Shown here: piece by piece, positions 34,601-56,472 of the stretch
Position numbering within the stretch: position 1 is the first letter of the stretch
Layout of the letters: the number at the start of each line of letters is the position of its first letter
Source of the DNA: Merluccius polli
Lineage: Eukaryota > Chordata > Actinopteri > Gadiformes > Merlucciidae
Assembly (NCBI GenBank): GCA_030340625.1
Contig: JAOPHQ010005179.1
Span: 57,742-121,741, forward strand
Reading direction: 5' to 3'
DNA: 64,000 nt
Notes under the pieces: model-generated
Told to the model about the DNA's origin: nothing
Database searches by the model: none
What the model saw: only the letters and a program-made list of their open reading frames with translations
Position numbers and translations under genes: made by a program

Positions 34601-36063
34601 CACACACACAGGTGTGTGAGCTCCTATTGGTGCGTCCAGACAGGTGTGTGTATTAACCATAGACCGTAAAAATTGTTGATGTGGCGTCCGTGACGTCACC
34701 CATTGGTTTTACCCAAAACCGTGATGAAGCCTTATTAGATTTCTCTCTAGATTTCACGTTACGGGCGCCGCCGTTGCATGAGAATTTTGTGACCAGCAGC
34801 GGAAACGATCCATATTTGGCACATTCAGTAGTCTAAACTCATTCATATTAATCCTTAAAGGGCATACTGGGTTCCATAGTGTGAGGAGCGTTGTCAAAAC
34901 CCACGTCACACTCGCTCAAGCCCATTTCACAAATGTATACATTTTATTACAAAATAACAGAAATGTTCACTGGCACTTCCTGAGACCAAACAGAACCCTT
35001 ACCCTTTAATAACGTTTTAATGAAATAAAAATGTCAAATGGGACCTCTCAAAATACATAATATGGAGATGAATTAGTCACTGCGATCCTAAGCGAACGGA
35101 TTTGCTTTGTATTTAGAACCCTAACCCTTTAGAATTAAATCACATTTTTCCCATTGATTTCGAATGGTGACTGGTCTTTCTGCATCCAACCACCGCGAGC
35201 CACCCATAGGACGTTAGAGGAACTACATGCTAGTCGCTTCTGCCAGGGCTTCACAAACAGGATGCATGGCTGCTGCTTGATATTAAGTGAGCACCTATTG
35301 GTCAGTCCAGACAGGTGTGTGTGTTAAGTGAGCTCCTATTGGTCAGTCCAGACAGATGTGTGTGTTAAGTGAGCTCCTATTGGTCAGTCCAGACAGATGT
35401 GTGTTAAGTGAGCTCCTATTGGTCGGTCCAGACAGATGTGTGTTAAGTGAGCTCCTATTGGTCGGTCCAGACAGGTGTGTCTGCTCTTGAAGCGAGGAGC
35501 CAATCAGTATGCGGTGGACGAGAGGGGCCAGGACCCACTGGCCATCGCCGTGGAAAAGGCACACGCTGACATCGTCACCCTGTGAGTCATCACATATATT
35601 GATCATAATTTATTGATCACATGTATTGATCGTGTGTTCACTTGTTTTCTTTGAGATGTGTTGATCTATTGATTATACTGTTGATTATATAGATGTATTG
35701 ATCAGATGCATTGATGTATTGATCAGGCTGCGTATGGCTCGGATGAACGAAGAGATGAGAGACTCAGAGGGCGTGTTCGGAACGCTGGGTAACAACACAC
35801 ACAATGCACACTGCACACGCAATTATATACTATATATTACACACAACACACGTGTTGTTACTAACATGTGTTGTGGTAATGTGTTGTTAGGTGATGATGA
35901 GACGTTTCAGGACATCTTCCGGGACTTCAGCAACATGGCAACCAATCAGCCAGACCGACTGAGCAGACGCCACTTCCGGCAAGAAGAGGAGAGAGAGGAG
36001 GAGGAGGAGGAGGAGAGAGAGAATAGCCAAGTCAAGGCAGGTCTTAATCCTGCTGGAATTTAA
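2191..36063 (+). CDS. acap1: ACAP-family Arf GTPase-activating protein (BAR-PH-ArfGAP-ANK), ACAP1-like
   Basis: Activates GTP hydrolysis on Arf6-type GTPases at curved endosomal or plasma membranes. Coding exons: 2191-2243, 4222-4279, 4374-4493, 5289-5342, 6006-6064, 6178-6361, 6773-6817, 7679-7774, 8102-8176, 30632-30735, 31243-31294, 31399-31499, 31662-31752, 31897-32072, 33247-33316, 33553-33647, 33916-33992, 34219-34373, 34467-34576, 35471-35581, 35727-35788, 35891-36063. All junctions are GT/AG and the phases join to 706 aa. The BAR domain spans about residues 1-248 (start MDTLLDFEECLQDSP). PH follows at about 264-364 (IIQGYLFKRS, LCAAKFSEQTERRFCF). ArfGAP has zinc ligands C395, C398, C415, C418 and arginine finger R423 in CSGIHRSLGVH. 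Ankyrin repeats follow, ending DETFQDIFRDFSNMA. The short ArfGAP-to-ankyrin linker and total length fit ACAP1 (740 aa in human, from memory) better than ACAP2 or ACAP3, but some residues are ACAP2/3-like, so the paralogue is less certain than the family. Exon 1 is chosen because its ATG opens the conserved LDFEEC motif. Confidence 0.93.
2256..4035. repeat. 30 bp minisatellite filling ACAP intron 1, about 58 copies
   Basis: The unit is ggtaggactcactccatcca plus atcaccatag with small variants. It starts about 10 bp after the exon 1 donor and resembles the reverse sense of the donor-flanking sequence. Long open frames on both strands here (for example 301 codons on the minus strand) are repeat artefacts. 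Confidence 0.95.
4030..4105 (+). repeat. second copy of the ACAP exon 1 end plus donor
   Basis: At 4060-4105 the sequence ctcacctgtgttcaggtgag, followed by tcctcttgcagccaatcacc, repeats the exon 1 end and donor at 2230-2275 with few changes. An inverted partial copy (ctcacctgaacacaggtgag) sits just before it at 4022-4041. The duplicated donor is about 1.8 kb downstream of the real one. Confidence 0.85.
4535..5160. repeat. 42 bp minisatellite in ACAP intron 3, about 14 copies
   Basis: The unit contains tgatagtactgcagtactgt and tactaatatacacactctgc. The palindrome agtactgcagtact occurs in almost every copy. Confidence 0.92.
5413..5923. mobile_element. hAT-like MITE, 511 bp
   Basis: The ends are perfect 11 bp inverted repeats, tagtggtgggc at the left and gcccaccacta at the right. 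There is no transposase frame inside. It sits in a (TA)n tract in ACAP intron 4, so a target duplication cannot be resolved. It contains a GC-rich block (5555-5700) with the motif gcgcgatcgtaaccc repeated three times. Confidence 0.75.
6375..6600. repeat. 56 bp minisatellite in ACAP intron 6
   Basis: Three to four copies of a unit rich in gttagctctatagtgctgtt, beginning about 15 bp after the exon 6 donor. Confidence 0.85.
7040..7660. repeat. about 22 bp purine-rich minisatellite in ACAP intron 7
   Basis: About 28 copies of gaggaggagcagcaaggttc-like units run up to the exon 8 acceptor, leaving only a short pyrimidine tract (tctcctgtctctccag). Confidence 0.92.
7947..8010. repeat. (ATT)n microsatellite
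   Basis: About 21 perfect att triplets in ACAP intron 8. Confidence 0.97.
8776..8830. repeat. (TA)n microsatellite
   Basis: Alternating ta run inside the inverted-repeat region. Confidence 0.95.
9517..10736 (+). mobile_element. Tc1/mariner element, 1220 bp, complete
   Basis: The left end is cactcaccggccactttatt and continues aggtacacct; the right end is its exact reverse complement, giving terminal inverted repeats of about 30 bp. TA dinucleotides flank both ends (9515-9516 and 10737-10738), as expected for this superfamily. It carries one intact transposase. The perfect termini and open frame suggest recent activity. Confidence 0.95.
9664..10704 (+). CDS. Tc1/mariner transposase, intact, DD36E spacing
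   Basis: Single-exon 346 aa transposase that would cut and paste the surrounding element using its inverted ends. The N-terminal helix-turn-helix region (about residues 1-110) begins MGKKGDLSDFERGMVVGARR and includes the GRKC/GRK-like linker. The catalytic residues are D155 (WSDESRF), D246 (QQDNAPCH) and E283 (SPDLNPIEHLW). There are 36 residues between D246 and E283, where Tc1 and Sleeping Beauty have 34; this matches the reported DD36E group (Incomer). There is no frameshift or internal stop. The ATG lies 147 bp inside the left end and the stop 32 bp before the right end, as is typical. It lies in ACAP intron 9 in the host's sense direction. Confidence 0.95.
   Translation: MGKKGDLSDFERGMVVGARRAGLSISETADLLGFSRTTISRVYREWSEKEKISSERQFCGRKCLVDARGKRRMARLVRADRKATVTQITTRYNRGMQKSISERTTRRTLRRMGYSSRRPHRVPLLSAKNRKLRLQFAQAHQNWTIEDWKNVAWSDESRFLLRHSDGRVRIWRQQHESMDPSCLVSTVQAGGGGVMVWGIFSWHTLGLLVPIEHRVKATDYLSIVADHVHPFMTTVYPSSDGYFQQDNAPCHKARIISDWFLEHDNEFTVLKWPPQSPDLNPIEHLWDVVEREIRIMDVQPTNLQQLRDAIMSIWTKLSEECFQYLVESVPRRIKAVLKAKGGPTRY
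11530..11705. repeat. GC-rich repeat with gcgatcgcaatac motif, 3 copies
   Basis: The motif gcgatcgcaatacagcccgg followed by G-runs repeats three times. It resembles the block inside the MITE at 5555-5700 (gcgatcgtaaccc plus gaccgac plus G-run), so both probably come from one dispersed repeat. Long G tracts could form quadruplexes. Confidence 0.7.
12019..19747 (+). CDS. tyrosine-recombinase-like zinc-finger protein, six exons, nested in ACAP intron 9
   Basis: Exons 12019-12096, 13556-16097, 16261-16347, 17538-17669, 17799-17885 and 19503-19747 join in frame to about 1056 aa. Exon 1 begins MERFKRRMQKLRSHHQM; the large exon begins at a splice acceptor, not at an ATG. Residues about 47-258 are 15-residue repeats (TSIEDKDYHPSSTPP). 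Two C2H2-like fingers follow at about 327 (YCLYCSKSNLKMARHLQRQH) and 409 (PCEHCYAMFKRTKLWRH). The C-terminal half has tyrosine-recombinase hallmarks: R679 in KRREGE, K730 in GKRGRKVP, R799 in TKLRKHVAT, H825 in MGHDIR and Y833/Y834 in HCDYYR. The usual box-II histidine is threonine or lysine here. The last exon has a SANT/Myb-like segment (RRRWTDQERTAVERSM). From memory it resembles a multicopy uncharacterised fish family. A Crypton-type element is possible but no element ends were found. An ATTAAA signal lies at 20145-20150. Confidence 0.75.
13611..14255 (+). repeat. 45 bp coding minisatellite (15-aa repeat), about 14 copies
   Basis: Within the large exon of the recombinase-like gene. The unit encodes TSIEDKDYHPSSTPP with S/E and T/L variants. 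The length is a multiple of three, so copy-number change keeps the frame. Confidence 0.95.
16617..17307. mobile_element. hAT-type MITE, 691 bp, with 8 bp target duplication
   Basis: The ends are tagggctg and cagcccta, flanked by perfect 8 bp direct repeats caaatttc (16609-16616 and 17308-17315). It contains palindromic cgaatattcg motifs near both ends and has no transposase. It lies in intron 3 of the recombinase-like gene. A second hAT-like left end (tagggatgggcataattaat) starts at about 16936 inside it, next to a poly-C tract at about 17006-17037. Confidence 0.9.
19830..20080. repeat. purine-rich tandem repeat (gagagacaggtagaaaaa)
   Basis: Degenerate repeat just after the recombinase-like gene, in its likely 3' UTR. 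The stretch 20081-21980 holds only AT-rich non-coding sequence that I cannot assign. Confidence 0.85.
21580..21830. repeat. diverged about 75 bp AT-rich tandem repeat, 3-4 copies
   Basis: Copies share aaatagaaattatttg and tatttatcattt. They are more diverged than the other arrays in the window. Confidence 0.65.
21985..22245. repeat. about 75 bp tandem repeat, about 4 copies
   Basis: The unit contains gggatgccaaacctggctga and taaaatcctcctgattta. Confidence 0.9.
22247..22400. repeat. gtcagtcaagtctcaa simple repeat
   Basis: Short-period repeat of gtca/agtctcaa. Confidence 0.9.
22493..22804 (-). pseudogene. terminal exon of a multicopy fish gene family (fragment)
   Basis: On the minus strand an acceptor (ctcttccag) opens a 103-residue frame starting VSEKEEAEHILQGATMAIYI and ending at a stop. 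It is rich in hydrophobic segments (NAVAILMGLLYVLNMEYPKT). From memory this resembles the C-terminus of uncharacterised fish proteins annotated as SAM-domain-containing-3-like. No SAM or central region occurs upstream, so it is probably a truncated relic linked to the zinc-finger fragment next to it. Confidence 0.5.
22839..22870. mobile_element. Tc1-like terminal fragment
   Basis: The string cagtgcattcgtaaagtatt followed by cagacaccttc resembles the terminus of a common fish Tc1-like element (from memory). Only one end is present. It lies exactly between the two halves of the broken gene on the minus strand. Confidence 0.5.
22868..23125 (-). pseudogene. C2H2 zinc-finger first exon (fragment)
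   Basis: 85-residue frame starting MWRCKDCDYSCTRRSELLKH. It has two complete C2H2-type fingers (C4/C7 with H20/H25, and CLYENCPFSCKTWNALKKH) and the start of a third (CHVC) that breaks off. From memory the opening matches the first exon of a multicopy fish family. It ends next to the Tc1-like terminus, so a later insertion or deletion probably removed the rest. Confidence 0.5.
23934..23967. repeat. (CA)n microsatellite
   Basis: About 17 ca units. The surrounding 23126-24700 is non-coding apart from short unassigned frames; a 102-codon frame at 24350-24658 is not recognised. Confidence 0.95.
24945..26130 (+). CDS. Harbinger-associated MADF/Myb-like DNA-binding protein
   Basis: Exons 24945-25265 and 25435-26130 give 338 aa. 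Residues about 8-97 form a MADF/SANT-like domain (LCEQIRVYQHLYDSS, NAWREVAIAMGKTVKQVKTD, WKAVRDKYARAHKK). A run of Glu from gag triplets, a Ser/Thr/Pro-rich region (about 128-228), a basic SRKRKRKSVRP patch and a highly charged Glu/Arg coiled-coil-like stretch follow. The C-terminal block (DIHVTFTNYLCQFMRTLPQ) is typical of such proteins. In studied Harbinger elements this partner helps bring the transposase to the nucleus and the element ends. No stop or frameshift was found. An AATAAA signal is at 26354-26359. Confidence 0.88.
26608..28525 (-). pseudogene. PIF/Harbinger (HARBI1-like) transposase with one frameshift
   Basis: Exon 1 is complement 27696-28525 and exon 2 is complement 26608-27050, joined GT/AG. 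The start is MATEEECILLLLLNRRRQRR. The DDE nuclease carries D172 in CVGAIDGKH, the second Asp in RFVYVDVGAYGRESDGG and Glu in RRVVENAFGIL; the LGDEAFPL block is also present. The frame shifts after about residue 195, within a run of nine A on the plus strand (27939-27947). With eight bases the product would be 423 aa and read through to the stop. It is therefore either inactivated by one base or affected by a homopolymer error in the assembly. Everything else is intact. Confidence 0.88.
29453..29505. repeat. perfect 17 bp inverted repeat carrying CCAAT motifs
   Basis: Arms cctctgattggctaaca (29453-29469) and tgttagccaatcagagg (29489-29505) with a 19 bp loop. Each arm contains ATTGG/CCAAT. The surrounding 28740-30450 has no recognised gene. 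Confidence 0.9.
29862..29930. repeat. short tandem repeat attacgagaataaagtcgta
   Basis: Two adjacent copies of attacgagaataaagtcgta separated by similar AT-rich sequence. Confidence 0.8.
30538..30628. repeat. (GT)n tract abutting the acceptor of ACAP exon 10
   Basis: About 45 gt units end 3 bp before the AG at 30630-30631. The 3' splice site therefore has TG repeats where a pyrimidine tract would normally be. Confidence 0.95.
30745..31140. repeat. about 20 bp minisatellite in ACAP intron 10
   Basis: Units of gacagacagataggttctag and variants start about 20 bp after the exon 10 donor. Confidence 0.92.
31517..31660. repeat. (TA)n and (GT)n tracts in ACAP intron 12
   Basis: A ta/ca-rich run is followed by a gt run that reaches the acceptor at 31660-31661. 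They make up most of this short intron. Confidence 0.93.
32062..33170. repeat. 27 bp minisatellite copying the ArfGAP exon 14 donor, about 40 copies
   Basis: The unit is acctggaatacacaggtaac plus tagaaac, recurring every 27 bp (AGGTAACTAG at 32071, 32098 and on). The exon itself ends ctggaatacacag|gtaact, so each copy carries the last coding bases and the full donor. The interior is about half gga-ata-cac and half gga-gtc-cac type. Open frames of 378-430 codons across it are artefacts. Confidence 0.96.
33305..33470. repeat. tandem repeat copying the ACAP exon 15 donor
   Basis: The exon ends gaacagctaaag|gtaaca. Copies of agcagctaaaggtaa recur in the intron, alternating with agcagctaatgct, at about 20 bp spacing. 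Confidence 0.85.
34616..35475. repeat. about 40 bp repeat copying the acceptor of ACAP exon 20, interrupted by an insertion
   Basis: The unit gtgagctcctattggtcagt followed by ccagacaggtgtgtg occurs at 34616-34660 and in five copies at 35287-35475. The real acceptor and exon start (gtccag|acaggtgtgt) form the last copy. The roughly 620 bp between (34661-35286) resembles a dispersed fish repeat (cgtgacgtcacccattggtt) that I cannot name. Confidence 0.85.
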
Positions 36064-37052
36064 ACATGGAGAACATTTGCCAGATATCCAAACCTCACCT
36101 GTAGCACCTTGTTAAGATGCACCTGTAACATTTGAGCCCAGATACCTGCTTTTAGTCTCCACCCACTACATGTCCCACACCTGTTCCCAGTGTAGTTTTA
36201 CAGCCTGCTGAGATTACCTGTCAGGGTGAGACAGGTGAAACACGCTGAAGGGGTCTTTGTGTCCAGCTGCTCGTGTGATTGTCCTGAAGTGTTCATTTAA
36301 CCTGCTGCATGGATTTACACCACTTTAATCCACATAATTAACTATTAAGGATTATATTTTATTTTTATAATCTTGTCTTTTTAACTGCCTGAGTAGAAAA
36401 ACCACTCTGGCAGTAACCCTGAATTGTCTTACCTGCCAAATGGTCAAATCAATCTGCCATTGGCTGGACCGTGTAACTGTTGATGCCAGTCTAAGTCCTG
36501 GTCCAAGCTGAACTTTAGTAGCATATACTGTACTATAGAAGTAGATAATACATTCCAATAACTAATGATCACACCGTCCGAGTCACCTCCCTCTGGGACC
36601 TTCTGTTACTTTGAAATCTTTAAATGGAAGAAATCAGACTAATTGTTGAGTCCACTAATGAGCATGCTCAGTTGGTTGCTGTTACCAAGGAAACATGGCT
36701 TCAATTACAAGAAGTGCACGTTTCATGTGAAGGGAAACTCCAGGCCTTAATGTAAGTTTAGTAAGCAAATGTAATGTACTTTCATGTAACAATATAATTT
36801 AGCTTATGTAAAATGTCCTATATTTCATTTTAAACGTGTTTCTTTGTGATGAAATGAAGGAAGGCGAGTGCAGCTTGGTCAGGTGTGAGAGGTTAAGATG
36901 TTTTGTGTTTGAGTAAATGTAGAAGATGGTCTAATATTTCAAGATGACCCATGAATATATAAAAACTGTTACACAAACCTGTTGGTCTAGCATTTCCAGA
37001 AACATTTAGTATTATCTGTTCAAAAACTAAGTTTACTAAGTAAAGAAAACGT

Positions 37053-37133
37053 TTTATTGTTTTTTTAATCTGTGAATTGTATTTTGGGTGGTTAGTACAT
37101 TTAGTCCTGATTAGTACAGGACTGCTTAATAAA
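37053..37133. terminator. convergent polyadenylation signals of ACAP and WDR74
   Basis: AATAAA at 37128-37133 on the plus strand (ACAP, about 1.07 kb after its stop) and AATAAA on the minus strand at 37053-37058 (WDR74, about 450 bp after its stop). If both are used, the two 3' UTRs overlap. I see no other feature in 36064-37500. Confidence 0.5.
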
Positions 37134-37506
37134 TTGCACAATTAAATGTATGTTAATGTTTTCTCTGTCTGTTGTGAAACTCATTCTCAGTTTAGTCAAA
37201 CTGGCTCAAAATCACATCACATCCAGACTGCGCTGAAACACTTCTCCACTACTTTGTGTCCTCTAACCCTTACCCACAAACACTAGAGCACACACTGGAT
37301 TAAGGAAATACTTTCTGTAACTTTATCGACAAGAGAGCCACAAAAACACGCATCGCCACAATGTCCACAAGAAACCAGCTGCTGGCCAATCAGGTGTCCT
37401 CTCCCGGTCAGCTGACTGCAGGGCTGGGAGCTGCTATCCAACCATCTCAGGGTTGATTTATCATTACAGTGGAGACCATCGAGGGGTGTGGTCACACTGA
37501 CCATCG

Positions 37507-38173
37507 TCACTTCTGGCCTTTCTTCTTTTTCTTCGTCGTCGTCACCTTCGTTGTCTGCGTCTCCTCCTCTGGGGCTTTTCTCTTGCTCTCCTGCACCTGC
37601 TCCATGCTCTGCCACACCTCATCCTCCTCCTCCTTCACCTCCTCCACCTCCCCCCCCACCTCCTCCCCCAGGGCTTGGCTGGCCAGCAGCAGACAGTTGA
37701 GTCTGGACTTGAGGTAGACCTTGTGCTCGATCGAGCGCGTCTCCAGGCTGTGGATGCGGAGGAAGCGGTCCAGGCCGCAGGAGGCCACCAGGGGCAGGGT
37801 GGGGTGGCACTGCAGCCCCCGGACCCCACCCGCCAGCCCCTTCAGACAGCCTCGCACCAGCCCCTTCCTGAGGTCCAGCACCGCCAGGCTGCCATGGGTG
37901 TTGCCCACCACCACCGCCTGGCCCCCGGCCACCAGGGACAAGCAGGTCAGAGGGTACTCCCCGTACCGGACCTCCAGGACTGGCCTGCGCTGAGGGGTCG
38001 CCGGGTCGTACACACGCACCTGGTAGACACACACACAATCACAAGTCAAGTCACTTTGTCAATGCTGCCATATGTACACAACATACAGAGAAACACACAC
38101 ACACACACACAAAATCACAGACACACAATCCCAATCTCACACAGACACACAATCAGACACACACTCACAATCA

Positions 38174-38209
<36 letters not shown>

Positions 38210-38919
38210 ATGAAAGCAACAAATTAGACAGCAACTAGGTCCCAGTACAACAGGTTATCCGTGACCCCCCTAGAGATTGTATATCCAGGTTAAGTCCTGG
38301 TGCTGCTGACCTGGTGGTGACCCGTGCACGTCACGATCTTGTCCGAGTCCGGCAGGAAGGCGGCGTCCCGGAGCCACTCGGGCTGCCGCAGGTCCAGCCA
38401 GTCGTCCCGCAGGTTCTTGGCGGTGAAGACGGGCGCGTCGGGCCGCTCCAGGTCCCAGACCCGCAGCCCGTTCTCCTTGCCGCCGGTGGCGACCCGCTCC
38501 CTGCGCGCCGGGTTCTGCCGCATGCGGCACACGCTGGCCCCCGCGTCCACGTCCACCACGGGCTGGCTGCTCTCCTCCCTCCAGACCCGCAGGCGGCCCG
38601 TCTCCACGCACGTCACCAGGCCCAGGTCCGCCACCGCCAGCCCGGTGAACCCGCCCTCCTCCGCGTCCCCGCCGCACTGCCGGGTCTCCGTGAAGACCCC
38701 CTTCTCGGTGCTGAAGGTCCGCACGGCGCCGTTCACCGAGCCCACCAGGACCTCGGTCTCGGCGGGGTCCCCCCAGCACAGCGCCCGCACCTCCTGGTCC
38801 CGGCTCAGGCTGCGGGTCTCGCAGAAGTTGAAGGCCTGCTTGCGGGCCGGGCTGACGCCCTTCAGGATGCCCGTCTCGGAGCCCAGCCACACGCGGCACA
38901 GCCGGCTCTTCTCCCCCAT
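37507..38919 (-). CDS. wdr74: WD repeat-containing protein 74, ribosome assembly factor
   Basis: Nucleolar WD40 protein; its human counterpart works with the AAA ATPase NVL in releasing factors from pre-60S particles (yeast Nsa1). Exons are complement 38311-38919 and 37507-38019, joined GT/AG in phase 0, 373 aa (human about 385). It starts MGEKSRLCRVWLGSETGILK. Family blocks seen: ALCWGDPAETEVLVGSVNGA, CRMRQNPARRERVATGGKEN, NLRDDWLDLRQPEW, VTCTGHHQ joined to VRVYDPATPQRRPVLEVRYG, and VGNTHGSLAVLDLR with GLQCHPTLPLVASCGLDRFL. The C-terminus is acidic and then Lys-rich (KVTTTKKKKKGQK), as expected for a nucleolar signal. The coding sequence is much more GC-rich than its surroundings, especially exon 1. 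Confidence 0.97.
38095..38210. repeat. (CA)n-rich intron of WDR74
   Basis: Interrupted ca repeats in the single WDR74 coding intron. Confidence 0.9.
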
Positions 38920-39397
38920 GCTGACGAGAATAATAGTGATTATTACTTATGGATCTGATCGCGGCTCTCCAACACGCGCTCCTCCAAGACGGCGTCGCGT
39001 GGTAAAGACGTCACTTCAAAGACGGAAGTCAACAAATTGGCCAATAACGGATAGCAAAAGCTTAAAACGGAGGGTATTTTATTATTAAGTGAATTTAGTA
39101 AATATATAAATATATATTTAAATGAATGAAACAGTTATAAATGTAATATAAGTATAAATTAAAAATCACCGCTAAGTGTCGACCTGCAAAACAACAACGT
39201 CACTACCCCGCGACGGCACCGAGGAGCATGCGCAGATCAGGACAGCGCCGCCATTTTGATGGCAGTGATCAACAGCTCGGAGTTTATAGTGTATAAGTAG
39301 ATGTTGGAGGTATCACTGCGCCGTACTCACATAGCGTGGCGACTTATATAGAATATCATTATAACATTCATAATAATAATAATTATCCGTAACGGCA
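38920..39397. promoter_or_regulatory. bidirectional promoter region between WDR74 and IWS1
   Basis: 478 bp separate the two divergent ATGs. It contains a YY1-type element gccgccattttg (39247-39258), a CRE-like gacgtcac (39007-39014) and an ETS-like cggaagt (39023-39029), with no clear TATA box near either gene. These are common in housekeeping promoters. The assignment rests on motif strings and gene orientation. Confidence 0.6.
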
Positions 39398-53737
<14,340 letters not shown>

Positions 53738-53793
53738 CTCCGCCCACTTCGCCCCCTGCCTCTTTTAGTTTATTTTTAATGCTTTGTTCACCC

Positions 53794-53921
<128 letters not shown>

Positions 53922-54000
53922 ACTCAGTACCCAGGGATGTTTAATGTGACTGCAGTGTGTGAGTGTGTGACCCTTCTCTATGGTTGAGGAATCTTTTCAT

Positions 54001-54006
54001 ATTAAA
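54001..54006 (+). terminator. IWS1 polyadenylation signal ATTAAA
   Basis: attaaa followed by a gt-containing stretch (ttccggggtctcattttgct). It is the only good signal soon after exon B. Confidence 0.6.
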
Positions 54007-54479
54007 CAGAGTTCTGCTCAAATCCTCAGTTTCCGGGGTCTCATTTTGCTGTTTAAACCAGTCTGGTACTAGATTTGGGACCTAAACTTAACCAACTCTA
54101 ACCTCATACCTAAACTAACCATCTCTAACCTAATACCTAAACTAACCATCTCTAACCTCACACCTAAACTAACCATCTAGGTATTAGGTTAGAGATGGTT
54201 AGTTTAGGTATTAGGTTAGAGATGGTTAGTTTAGGTATGAGGTTAGAGATGGTTAGTTTAGGTGTTAGGTTAGAGATGGTTAGTTTAGGTATTAGGTTAG
54301 AGATGGTTAGTTTAGGTGTTAGGTTAGAGATGGTTAGTTTAGGTGTTAGGTTAGAGATGGTTAGTTTAGGTATTAGGTTAGAGATGGTTAGTTTAGGTAT
54401 TAGATTAGAGGTTAGTTTAGGTATGAGGTTAGAGATGGTTAGTTTAGGTATTAGATTAGAGGTTAGTTTAGGTGTTAGG

Positions 54480-56472
54480 CAGGGGCGATTCTAGGGTCAG
54501 AGCTTTAGGGGTGCTGAGCACCCAATGAGCCCCACTGCCACCACCCACACTTTTTTCACACAAAAACAAAAAATATGTCTATTGAAAAATAACTATCATC
54601 AGAGAGGGAGACAGGTAAACATTATGGTTAGATAATGGGGTAACCTATTTAACATTCCTGCTCATTTCTCCCAATCACTGTCCCCACCGGGCTACCAATT
54701 AGTGCTTTTAAAGTATGGATTGCGCTTCTTCATCATCATCATCATCATCATCGTTGTGTTCTTTGTTTTTCCTTCTTAATTTTCCAGTTTTTCTCCTTGT
54801 CGTTTGTCATGCGTTACTATTGAGTTATTGTAACTACAGGGTCTTACAACAACACAGAGCCCACTATTGATCAGAACTCAATTAAAGAGACCCTAAAATG
54901 ATGAGGGGTATTTGCACTCCTTGGGAGTGGGCCAGAGTAACAAATGTCCTCGTATACCTGAAATCGATGTATTTGACATATTGATTGAGAGATACGCATG
55001 TTATTGCAGAGGAAGCAGATGGTGTTCAAGCTCCAAACATTTTCTATTCTCAAAAACACAATTTACGTACTTTATTTACGTAATTTACGTAAGTTATTTA
55101 CGTAATTTACGTAAGTTACGTTATTTACGTAATTTGCGTAAGTTACGTTATTTACGTAACTTAGGTAATTTACGTAAGTTACGCAATTTACGTAAATTGT
55201 GTAAATAACTTACGTAATTTACGTAAATAACGTAACTTACGCAAATTACGTAAGTTATTTACACAATTTACGTAATTTACGTAAATAACGTAACTTAGGC
55301 CTACGCAGATTACGTAAGTTATTTATGTAATTTACGTAAATTGCGTAACTTACGTAAATTACGTAACTTACGTAAATTACGTAAGTTATTTACGTAATTT
55401 GCGTAAGTTACGTTATTTACGTAAATTACGTAAATTACGTAACTTACGCAAATTACGTAAGTTATTTACACAATTTACGTAATTTACGTAAATTGCGTAA
55501 CTTACGTAAATTACGTAAATATCTTACGTAATTTGCGTAAGTTACGTAATTTACGTAAGTTACGCAATTTATGTAAATTACGTCAGGTTAAATCCTCTGT
55601 AAAACATGAATGAATACAGCAAAAGAAAAACATTTAACTTTATTTTATTGTCTGGTTTGATAATCAGACAACTGAAAAATAACAGATATAAATCTATGAA
55701 TAAATAACAATTAATTTAAAAAGCCACAGTGAGTGTTTTCACACATAGCCTACTGGTGGTATACAGTGATGTGTCGTTTCGTTTGTTTTCACTCTGGTCC
55801 AAACGCCGCACCACTGGCAGGGCTTCATGTTTCCATGACGACGGACCAGAAAAGACGCGCGTGACGTCATGTTGACATGACTCCCGATTGTTAAAATGAG
55901 TCTCAAAGTAACGACAAACTTTAACAACAGAGACACACGTACGCACTACACAGGTACTTGTGGCGCTGCTGTTTCTGCTTAATAAATGGACTCCAGTTCG
56001 ACTGTAGCCGCGCTAATGGCGCTAACGGAGCTAACCGGGCTAACAGAGCTAACTGGTAAACGGTGCCTGGACTCCAGCACTCACCGATATGGTATCGGAA
56101 TCGGAACAACTCTCGGTAAAAGGAAAGAAGTGTGAGACACAGCTTTGGAGCACTTACTGAGTTGATTCACAACACTACAACTAAACAGATCTCACTCTGC
56201 GTGAGTCGCGCTGGACGCCGGTCGGGCTGCGGAGCGGTGCAGAGGAGAAGGAGGGGTGAGAAGAGGATGATACCATTTGCTAAGCGGGGATGTTTTCGTC
56301 CTTAACATATACATTTTAAACCACAAACTACGGAGTATGTTTTGGACATTATTTAACCCTGTCAAAGACAAACACAATTTTTAGAATAACATTTCTTACC
56401 CAAGTTTTAGGGGTGCTGAGCCTGTTTTTAGGGGTGCATCAGCACCCCTAAAATGGGCTAGCCTCGCCCCTG
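54480..56472. mobile_element. non-autonomous hAT-type element, 1993 bp
   Basis: The ends are caggggcgattctag and ctagcctcgcccctg, an imperfect 15 bp inverted repeat with a perfect outer 8 bp. Perfect 8 bp direct repeats gtgttagg flank it (54472-54479 and 56473-56480). There is no transposase frame. Subterminal sequences repeat ttaggggtgctgagcac in both halves. The interior holds a palindromic tacgtaa satellite and a CRE-like gtgacgtcatg at about 55860. Confidence 0.92.
55061..55585. repeat. self-complementary TTACGTAA satellite
   Basis: About 520 bp composed of ttacgtaa/atttacgtaagtta words in alternating orientation, with few other bases. Both strands read almost the same, so extensive hairpins are possible. 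TTACGTAA is the consensus of PAR/E4BP4-type bZIP factors (NFIL3, DBP, TEF, HLF). Confidence 0.93.

Noticed and set aside
37619..39088. Several 139-254 codon frames overlapping WDR74
   Set aside because: GC-rich antisense or shifted-frame shadows of the WDR74 exons; only the WDR74 frame matches a known protein.
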